A DNA stretch of 10,170 nucleotides from Chloroflexota bacterium (GTDB taxonomy: Bacteria > Chloroflexota > Anaerolineae > B4-G1). The position numbers and the translations under genes were made by a program. Location of the stretch: contig QMOE01000038.1 in the NCBI GenBank assembly GCA_003648125.1, positions 1-10,170 of the forward strand, read 5' to 3'. Below the pieces are notes generated by a model. The model did no database searches and was not told where the DNA came from. It saw only the letters and a program-made list of their open reading frames with translations. Positions 1 to 6,600 of this stretch are shown here, piece by piece; position 1 is the first letter of the stretch, and each line of letters starts with the position of its first letter.

Positions 1-137
1 CGGCTACAGCGCGCAAACGCCCCGGAATATTGAAAAGATACAAAAAATCTGTGTGCCCAGTCCGTGTTAATCCGTGTCCCATTTCTCCCCTCTCGTCGGT
101 TTGAGGCGTAGCCTCGTTAGACGGTTACAAATTTTGG
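1..137. other. Non-coding flank downstream of the amidohydrolase-CYTH gene
   Basis: No convincing gene is seen here. On the minus strand this is the 3' flank of the amidohydrolase-CYTH gene, whose TGA stop lies at 138-140. A small perfect hairpin (GAGGC, loop GTA, GCCTC) sits at 103-115, but it has only five base pairs and no adjacent T run, so it is not a convincing terminator. A run of six A at 42-47 would read as T on the minus strand, but no stem precedes it directly. The main structured element is the spaced TCCGTGT-type repeat at 48-77, listed separately. Confidence 0.6.
48..77. repeat. Spaced TCYGTGT heptamer repeat (three copies)
   Basis: Three near-identical heptamers occur in a row: TCTGTGT at 48-54, TCCGTGT at 61-67 and TCCGTGT at 71-77, with start-to-start spacings of 13 and 10 bases. 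On the opposite strand the last two read ACACGGA with TTA between them. From memory, short intergenic runs of the form ACACGGATTAACACGGA recur in many environmental bacterial genomes. Their function is unknown to me. Three copies is a short array, and chance or local slippage cannot be excluded. Confidence 0.4.
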
Positions 138-2156
138 TCACTTTTCTTCATCCCTTTGACTGGCGCGGCTCTGCCTCGCGGCATCAGCCGCCAACTCGAC
201 GTACTCTTGCTTCACCAATTCCTGTTCCTGCACATGGAGCAATTCCAAAAGCTCGCCGATCATTTCCGCCTTCCGCTCCGCATCCTGCCTGGACCAGGTG
301 CGGCTCTTAATCTCCAGGAACAGGCCGGGCAGATCGGGCTTGAGTAGCCGGTCCAGGTTGATGGAAAAATCGGTCCCGCCGTAGCGGATGCGATACCGTT
401 GCCGTTCCTTGTGGACCCCAATCTCGGACTCGGGCTTGAAATACTCGCGATAAAAGCGCAGGCTACGCGTCGCCGGCGCGTCGAAGCGAGAACGGGAGAG
501 TAACACCGATCGGGCGTACTCCCGATCTTTGGTGTAGCTGGTCAGGGTCAAGCGGCAGACCAGATCCTGTACCTGACCATCCTCGTCCAGCAACTCGTCC
601 TCCCGGTAACGCAGACGGTTGTGCCAGGGGTCATCGAAAATAAAGTAGGTATCGTACTGCCGCCGGACCGAGGGCTTGATGATTTGAATCTCCGGATTGT
701 CCAAAAGGCTCTCGACCGGCGTCTCGGCAGTCAAATACACCTTCACCTGCACCTCGAACGTCTTCTTCTGAGCCACCTGTCCAATGACCAGGAGTTTACT
801 GAGCACGCTTTCCTCGCGTTGGATGAGAAAGGTATCAATTTTGCGGGCGACGTCGGCAGCCTCGGCCATCAGCAATTGCTCGTCCAACGTGAGCAATTGC
901 CGCTCCCGCATCAGCCAGCGGCCCTGGCACATCACGTCCCGCACGTCACCGCCCTTGGTGACATAGACCAGTTGAGCGTACAGCGCATCGGGGTCACGCG
1001 CAAACCGGGGCGTGTTGTGGACGGTGCATAGGTTCACCACGGCGACATCGGCCCGCTTACCCGGCTCCAGCGATCCGACCTCGTCACCGAGGTGTAGCGC
1101 CCGCGCCCCACCGATGGTCGCCATCGCCAGAGCCTGCCGCGCCGGAAGAGCCGTAGGGTCGGCGATCACACCCTTGGCCAGGAGCGCGGCCAGCCGCAAC
1201 TCTTCCCACATATCGAGGTCGTTATTGCTGGCGGGGCCGTCGGTGCCAATGCCCACGTTTAGCCCCATCTCCAACATTTGCACCACCGGGGCAAACCCGC
1301 TAGCTAATTTGAGGTTGCTGGTAGGGTTGTGAACCACGCCGACCCCGTGGTGCAGCAGAGTGCGCATCTCCCCTTCGTCCAGGTGGACGCAGTGGGCAGC
1401 GATGGCCCGGGCCTCAAAGACGTGCTGTTTTTTCACCCATGGCACCATCGGCATATCATATTTGGCTCGATGTTCCTCCACCTCGCGCGCGGTCTCGGCG
1501 ATGTGGATATGCAGCGGCACGTCGAACTCGAGCGCGATCTGGGCGCAGGATTGCAACAACTCGGCGGTGGTGGTGTAGGGGGCGTGGGGGCCAACCGCCG
1601 GGGTGATCAGGGGGTGTCCCTTCCAGCGCTGGATAAAGTCGCGGGTGCGCTCGAGGCTCTCGTCGTAACTCAGCGCGTCGGGCGAGGGGAATTGGAGCAC
1701 GGTCTCGGCGCACACGGCCCGCATACCGGCCTGCGCGGTGGCGTCGGCCACGGCCTCCTCATAATAGTACATGTCGGCAAAGCAGGTGGTACCGGAACGG
1801 ATCATTTCGGCGCAGGCCAGTTGCGTCCCCAGCCAGCAAAAATCGGGGCGCACGAACTCGTGCTCCACCGGCATCATGTAACCCATCAACCAGACGTCCA
1901 AGCGCAAGTCGTCAGCTAACCCTCTGAGCAAAGTCATCGGGGCGTGAGTGTGGGCATTGATCAAGCCTGGGATGACGGCGCAGCCGCTGCAATCCAGCAC
2001 CTCGTCTGCGGTGTAGCCAGCAGCGATCTCGTCAGCCGGCCCCACGGCCTCGATATCTCCATCGCGGATAGCGACCGCGCCGGGGTCGAACAGGTCAAAA
2101 TCATCGTTCATCGTGGCGACGCTGCCGCCGGTCAAGATCAAGTCAACTTTGGTCAC
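138..2156 (-). CDS. MTA/SAH deaminase-type amidohydrolase fused to a C-terminal CYTH domain
   Basis: The 672-residue protein has two parts. Residues 1-440 are a metal-dependent amidohydrolase of the ATZ/TRZ type. The metal-binding pair is H69/H71 in NAHTH, followed by HAPYT (H191), HIHIAET (H218 metal ligand, E221), AAHCVH (H255) and GTDGPAS (D306 metal/catalytic). The context NAHTHAPMTLLRGLADD is typical of 5'-methylthioadenosine/S-adenosylhomocysteine deaminases, which deaminate the adenine ring in S-adenosylmethionine recycling and normally end near residue 435. Residues 456-650 form a CYTH (triphosphate tunnel) domain: E468-x-Q-x-K472, QYDTYF (500-505), LRYRED (515-520), K583-x-R585, NLD (600-602) and FLEIKSR (613-619). 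CYTH enzymes bind triphosphates (thiamine triphosphatase, class IV adenylate cyclase, polyphosphatases). The first CYTH motif is normally ExExK, so Q470 is odd. The start is GTG at 2156, chosen because a strong Shine-Dalgarno lies nine bases upstream. Guanine or other aminohydrolase activity is an alternative. The family calls are firm; the substrate and the CYTH function are inferred. Confidence 0.88.
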   Translation of the reverse strand: MTKVDLILTGGSVATMNDDFDLFDPGAVAIRDGDIEAVGPADEIAAGYTADEVLDCSGCAVIPGLINAHTHAPMTLLRGLADDLRLDVWLMGYMMPVEHEFVRPDFCWLGTQLACAEMIRSGTTCFADMYYYEEAVADATAQAGMRAVCAETVLQFPSPDALSYDESLERTRDFIQRWKGHPLITPAVGPHAPYTTTAELLQSCAQIALEFDVPLHIHIAETAREVEEHRAKYDMPMVPWVKKQHVFEARAIAAHCVHLDEGEMRTLLHHGVGVVHNPTSNLKLASGFAPVVQMLEMGLNVGIGTDGPASNNDLDMWEELRLAALLAKGVIADPTALPARQALAMATIGGARALHLGDEVGSLEPGKRADVAVVNLCTVHNTPRFARDPDALYAQLVYVTKGGDVRDVMCQGRWLMRERQLLTLDEQLLMAEAADVARKIDTFLIQREESVLSKLLVIGQVAQKKTFEVQVKVYLTAETPVESLLDNPEIQIIKPSVRRQYDTYFIFDDPWHNRLRYREDELLDEDGQVQDLVCRLTLTSYTKDREYARSVLLSRSRFDAPATRSLRFYREYFKPESEIGVHKERQRYRIRYGGTDFSINLDRLLKPDLPGLFLEIKSRTWSRQDAERKAEMIGELLELLHVQEQELVKQEYVELAADAARQSRASQRDEEK

Positions 2157-2165
2157 GAATTATAT

Positions 2166-2173
2166 TCCTCCTT
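2166..2173 (-). promoter_or_regulatory. Strong Shine-Dalgarno for the GTG start at 2156
   Basis: Read on the minus strand the sequence is AAGGAGGA, close to a full match to the anti-Shine-Dalgarno sequence. It lies nine bases upstream of the GTG at 2156-2154. This supports the unusual GTG start over the next in-frame ATG at residue 16 of the protein. Confidence 0.8.
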
Positions 2174-2187
2174 CTCTTTAGGTTCTA

Positions 2188-2216
2188 ATTATATCCTCAA
2201 TCAACCAACAATGCAA
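2188..2216 (-). promoter_or_regulatory. Probable sigma70-type promoter of the amidohydrolase-CYTH gene
   Basis: On the minus strand a perfect TATAAT -10 element lies at 2193-2188. A weak -35 candidate, TTGCAT, lies 17 bases upstream at 2216-2211 (three of six consensus positions). The predicted transcript start near 2182 would give a short leader just large enough for the Shine-Dalgarno at 2173-2166. It is back to back with the phosphorylase promoter. Confidence 0.5.
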
Positions 2217-2227
2217 TTTGAACGACT

Positions 2228-2257
2228 TTGCCCTTTCAGCTCAATTCGTGATATAAT
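2228..2257 (+). promoter_or_regulatory. Probable extended -10 promoter of the pyrimidine-nucleoside phosphorylase gene
   Basis: A perfect TATAAT lies at 2252-2257, preceded by TG one base upstream (2249-2250), which makes an extended -10 element. A weak -35 candidate, TTGCCC, is at 2228-2233 with an 18-base spacer. Predicted transcription starts near 2264, leaving about 30 bases of leader before the ATG at 2296. The element lies 35 to 70 bases from the divergent amidohydrolase promoter, so one regulator could act on both; no operator palindrome was seen between them. Confidence 0.6.
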
Positions 2258-2295
2258 AGGGCCATCTCCACAACACGAGCAAAACGAGGTGAACT

Positions 2296-3615
2296 ATGCA
2301 CGCAATAGACGTGATTGCAAAAAAACGGGACGGTGGCGAACTCTCTCAAGAAGAGATCGAGTTCTTTATCCACGGCTATACGGCGGGCGAGATCCCCGAC
2401 TACCAGGCCGCCGCATGGCTGATGGCTATCTATCTGCGCGGTATGACCGACCGCGAGACACTCGACCTGACGCTGGCGATGGCCCACTCGGGCGACATGC
2501 TTGACCTGAAAGAGATCGCCCCCCTTGTGGTGGACAAGCACTCTACCGGCGGCGTCGGCGACAAAGTCAGCCTGGTCGTAGCGCCGTTGGTCGCGGCCTG
2601 CGGGATGCCGGTCGCCAAGATGACCGGGCGGGGGCTGGGACTCACTGGCGGCACAGTGGACAAGCTGGAATCAATCCCCGGCTACCGCACCGAGATGAGC
2701 GAGGTGGAATTCAAAGCCCAACTCGGGAAAATCGGTATCGTACTGGCCGGGCAATCGGCCGACCTGGCCCCGGCTGACCGCAAGATGTACGCCTTGCGCG
2801 ACGTGACGGCCACTGTTGAATCTATCCCCCTGATCGTCAGCTCAATCATGAGCAAAAAACTCGCCGCCGGCGCCGATGCCATCGTATTGGACGTCAAGGC
2901 GGGCAGCGGCGCGTTCATGAAGACGCAGGAAGATGCAGAAATACTGGCCGAGGCGCTAGTCCATTTAGGCCAGCAGGCCGGCCGGCGCGTGGTCGCCCTC
3001 ATCTCTGATATGAGCCAGCCGTTGGGCTGGGCGGTGGGGAACGCACTTGAGGTACGGGAAGCGATCAATACACTCCACGAGGGCGGCCCGGATGACTTTC
3101 GCGATCACTGCCTGGTGGTGGCTTCAGAGATGTTGATCCTGGGGAACAAAGCGCCCGACACCAACGCCGCACTGACGCTGGCGCTGGAGACGCTCAACTC
3201 GGGCGCGGCCTGGCACAAGTTCAGGGACATGGTGGAGGCGCAGGGCGGTGACGTGCGCTACGTTGACGACCCCGACCTGTTGCCCCATGCCGAGTTGATT
3301 GAGCCGGTTCCCGCGCCGCGCAGCGGCTACCTGGCTGCCGCGGACGCCGCCGAAATTGGAAAGGCCGTGATGGAACTGGGAGGCGGACGAGAAGAGATGA
3401 GCGACCAGATTGACCACAGCGTCGGCGTGATTGTGCACTACAAAGCGGGCGATCTGGTGCAAAAGGACACACCGCTGTTCACCATCCACGCCAACGACGA
3501 GACCAGGCTGGCGGCGGCCCGCGAGCGGATGCTGACCGCGCACACCTTTAGCGACGCTCCGGTCCAGCGGATGCCGCTCTTTTACCGCCGGGTGGCGGAC
3601 GCGGACAATCCGTGA
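2296..3615 (+). CDS. pdp: Pyrimidine-nucleoside phosphorylase (thymidine/uridine phosphorylase family)
   Basis: This 439-residue cytosolic enzyme would cleave uridine, thymidine or deoxyuridine with phosphate, giving the free base and (deoxy)ribose 1-phosphate for salvage. The length and whole-protein pattern match bacterial Pdp/DeoA. The phosphate and catalytic loop KHSTGGVGDKVS (81-92) contains K81, H82 and S83, which correspond to K84, H85 and S86 of E. coli DeoA. The family signature is GRGLGLTGGTVDKLE (111-125). R168 in ALRDVTATVES and S183/K187 in SSIMSKK match DeoA R171, S186 and K190. The segments SKKLAAGADAIVLDVKAGSG and ISDMSQPLGWAVGNALEVREAI resemble Bacillus Pdp more than E. coli DeoA, hence the symbol pdp; deoA is the alternative. 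The signature normally reads GLGHTGGT, and here L116 replaces the histidine. A short Shine-Dalgarno (GAGGTG, 2286-2291) precedes the ATG. The gene converges on the giant secreted-protein gene with a 19-bp gap (3616-3634) that shows no hairpin terminator. Confidence 0.93.
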   Translation: MHAIDVIAKKRDGGELSQEEIEFFIHGYTAGEIPDYQAAAWLMAIYLRGMTDRETLDLTLAMAHSGDMLDLKEIAPLVVDKHSTGGVGDKVSLVVAPLVAACGMPVAKMTGRGLGLTGGTVDKLESIPGYRTEMSEVEFKAQLGKIGIVLAGQSADLAPADRKMYALRDVTATVESIPLIVSSIMSKKLAAGADAIVLDVKAGSGAFMKTQEDAEILAEALVHLGQQAGRRVVALISDMSQPLGWAVGNALEVREAINTLHEGGPDDFRDHCLVVASEMLILGNKAPDTNAALTLALETLNSGAAWHKFRDMVEAQGGDVRYVDDPDLLPHAELIEPVPAPRSGYLAAADAAEIGKAVMELGGGREEMSDQIDHSVGVIVHYKAGDLVQKDTPLFTIHANDETRLAAARERMLTAHTFSDAPVQRMPLFYRRVADADNP

Positions 3616-3634
3616 ATCCTACCCATCCGCGCCC

Positions 3635-6600
3635 TCAATCACCCCTCATCGCCAGCGGCAGATAGACGGAAAAGAACTCGAAAAACTCGTGCGCACCCCG
3701 CTCGTACCCCTCGCCGTGGGGCCGGTAGACGCCGCGCACGTCCACGTCCGGCGCGCCCGCGGCAGTGCCAGTGTCCACGCACGGTGATTCCTCTAGCAGC
3801 CGATAAATGCCGCTCTGCGGCCCGCGAAACAGCGGGTCGAGGTCGATATTCCCCTCGCCCGCCCAGCCACCTTCGATATCGGAGTAGGTGACGGCGACGG
3901 TGGAGAGCGCGTCCAACTCTAGCGCCGCTATGCTGTGCCCCCACAGGATAGAGTTGACCACCGTGGCGCTCCCCCCACCATCGCCCGCGTGCCCCTCGTA
4001 GACGTAGACACCGCGCCGGCAATCGGCCACAGTATTGTTCATAATGTACGAGACCGCGCCATCTTTGACCGCGATGCAAGCGCCGCTGTGGGGATCCTCG
4101 CTCTTGCCCAGGCAGGAGTAGACCAGGTTGTTCACCAGCGTCGTGGAGGAAGGGTCGCCGATAGAGATGCCCTTGTCGCCGCAGTGGTGCAGTTCGTTCC
4201 GCTCGATGATGGCCGACGAATCGTTCAAATCCAAACAATCGTCGGAGACGTCGTGGACGTGATTATCCAGCAGCACCGCCGGAGTAGTCACATCCATGTG
4301 GCTGACCTCGATGCCCTCGAACTCGTAAGCGCCGTGCCGCACGTCGTAGATGTGATTACCCTGGATGTAGGCGTACCCACCGGTGACGTGGACGGCATCG
4401 CGCTGAATATCGTAAATCTCGTTGCGCAGCAAATAGACCGTGGGGTCAAGCCCCATCCAGGGGTAGGTCTGCACGGCGACGCTGAAATCGGTATGGCGGA
4501 TGACGCTATCGCTGATGGTAACGCGCGCGCCGTAGGCCGAGACGCCGTGACTGCGCGGGTTGCTGATCACCTCGCGCGTGTACTCGATCACCGCGTGCGC
4601 GATGCGATTATCCTCCTGCGTCTGGTCGAGCAGGATGCCGCCCCAATACTCGCTGCCCTGCCGGGTGAAAACAATAGGCTGCGCGGCTGTCCCTTCCGCC
4701 AGCAGCCGCCCGCCCCCGTTCACGCGCAGGTAGCGATTCTCCTTGAAATGAAACGTCACCCCCGGCTCCACGGTCAGTGTGACGTTGGCCGGGACGATGA
4801 TGTTATCGGTGATGGCGTAGGGATAGGGGCTGGTCGTGATCAGCGTATCCTCCGTCAGCGTGCCGCCGTGGAAAGAGTCCCAATGCACCGTGATCGTGAA
4901 ACTGTCCAGCCCGTCACTGACGGTAAAAAGATTGTCCTCGTCCCACAGCAGACCCTCGTAGCGATAGGTCGTGGCCGTGGGATAGCTCACGCCGTCCGCG
5001 CCGCCGTTGACCAATACATCGCGCAGCGGGGAGCAATTCCCCTCCAGCGTCACCATCGCGCCGGTGGTCGTAAAATCATCCCCGCCGTTGGTGCTGATGG
5101 AGAGCGTCGTCGCCGGTATCTGGCTGTTCAGCGACGGGATGCGGGCGGCGACGTATTGCCTGATCCAATCCCTCTCATCGGCTTCCACCACGCCGGGCAG
5201 CGCGTCAATGCGCGGGTACATCTCGGCCACCGAGAACTCGTTCGCTGCGATAGAGGCAATGTCCTGGTAATACCAGCGCGTGAAATCCGGGTAATTCAAG
5301 ATGCGCTTGACGACCGTGCTGGCTAACCAGTTTGGCTCCCAGATGGAGTGATCGGCGTACATAAAGGTGCAGTCGTGATCCCACGAGATGAGGATAAAGC
5401 GGCCATCGGAGGGGCGGCGATAGAGAAAGTAATCGTCGCCCTGGCCGATCCACAGCGCGCCCTCGTGATTATCGAGCACCGCCTGGACCGCGAACCAGCG
5501 CACCCATTGGCGCATATCGGCCAGCGCTTCCGCCTCGGCGCGAAAGTTTGCATCGGAGCTATTGTCGAGCGCGTCGGTCAGCGCGATGATGTCGGCATAG
5601 TCGTCCGCGTCCTCGTTATTCTTTTTGAGATAGTAGGGGGCGTAATCATCGGGGTCGGCGCCGCGATAGTGCAGGTCGGCCCCATCTTTGCCGCGATAGA
5701 GGTTTCCGTCGTCGTCGCCGGGAAAATGCGCCTCCAAAAAGTCGTTATCCACCTGCTCGACGTCCAAATAGTCGCCCTCCAAACTCGCGTTGATGTAGAA
5801 CGTCACAAAGCGGGTATCCGAGGAGGGCAGCCCCACGCGCTGGAACAGATCGTGGGCCAGCGATTCGCGGCCCAGTTCGTCGCTCACCAAATTGATGCGC
5901 TCCCGATCCTCGAACTCGCGCGCGTCGGGGAACTTGATTCTGTACGGGCGGGGCCAGACATCGCGCGTGCTCTCGCCCCGGTAGCGCACGCCGACGTTGT
6001 AGTAAGGGCTGGGTCCGTAAACAAAAGTCGCGTCCAGCAGAACGTTGGAATAGAGATCGCGGGTGATCAACTCGGTCCGGTTCTCCTCTGTCATAATCAG
6101 CCGGTAGATGGGCAGGCTGCCGCTGGGCGGCGTGTTCTCCACCAGGTAGAGGTAGCTGACGGTAACGGGCAGCCCGGTCTCGGCGGAGACGGTGCCCGGC
6201 GCGCCGTCCGGCACAGTGCGCGTGGCTGCTTCGTCGTCGCTGGCGGTGACGTAGAACTCGACGTACTTGCCATCGCTCTGGGGCGGGATGAGGGCGGTGT
6301 AGACAGGGCCACCGCTCATCGGCAGCGTGGTGTAAGCTGACGCTCCCTGGGGGCGATAGTAAAGCGTCACGGCGGCAACCGCGCTGTTATCGTCCACCAG
6401 AGCGGTGACTGTAACCGGCTGACTGGATGTGGGCATAGTAGGGGCTGGGTTCCCCTGCCCTGCGTGCGCCACGCCGGTGATGCAAGGGGGAATGTTATCG
6501 GCGGAGTAGACGCTGTTTTGCGCGCCGGGGGTGCCCAGTCCCACGCTGGAACCCCAGGAGCAGGGCCGGTCGTTATCAAAGGTCGGGTTGATCAGCTCCA

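Noticed and set aside
103..115. GAGGC-GTA-GCCTC hairpin as a terminator for the amidohydrolase-CYTH gene
   Set aside because: The stem is only five pairs and no T run follows on the relevant strand.
1329..1919. Plus-strand open frame of 196 codons opposite the amidohydrolase gene
   Set aside because: It lies entirely over the conserved catalytic half of the amidohydrolase, has no recognisable motif, and no ribosome site was evident.
2218..2223. TTGAAC as the -35 element for the phosphorylase promoter
   Set aside because: It is 28 bases from the TATAAT at 2252-2257, too far for a sigma70-type promoter. TTGCCC at 2228-2233 has a workable 18-base spacing.
2626..2670. L116 in the phosphorylase as loss of the catalytic histidine
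   Set aside because: The histidine used in catalysis by E. coli DeoA (H85) is the one in KHSTGG, which is present here as H82. The change at 116 is in a different loop, so the enzyme is not called inactive.
3616..3634. Terminator between the phosphorylase gene and the CotH protein gene
   Set aside because: The 19-bp gap contains no inverted repeat or T run on either strand.
3935..5326. Long plus-strand open frame of 463 codons opposite the CotH protein gene
   Set aside because: It is antisense to a gene with clear domains. Its translation is a low-complexity mix of V, D, R, H and A without motifs, as expected for a shadow frame in GC-rich DNA. The frames at 5348-6340 and 7292-8170 were rejected for the same reason.
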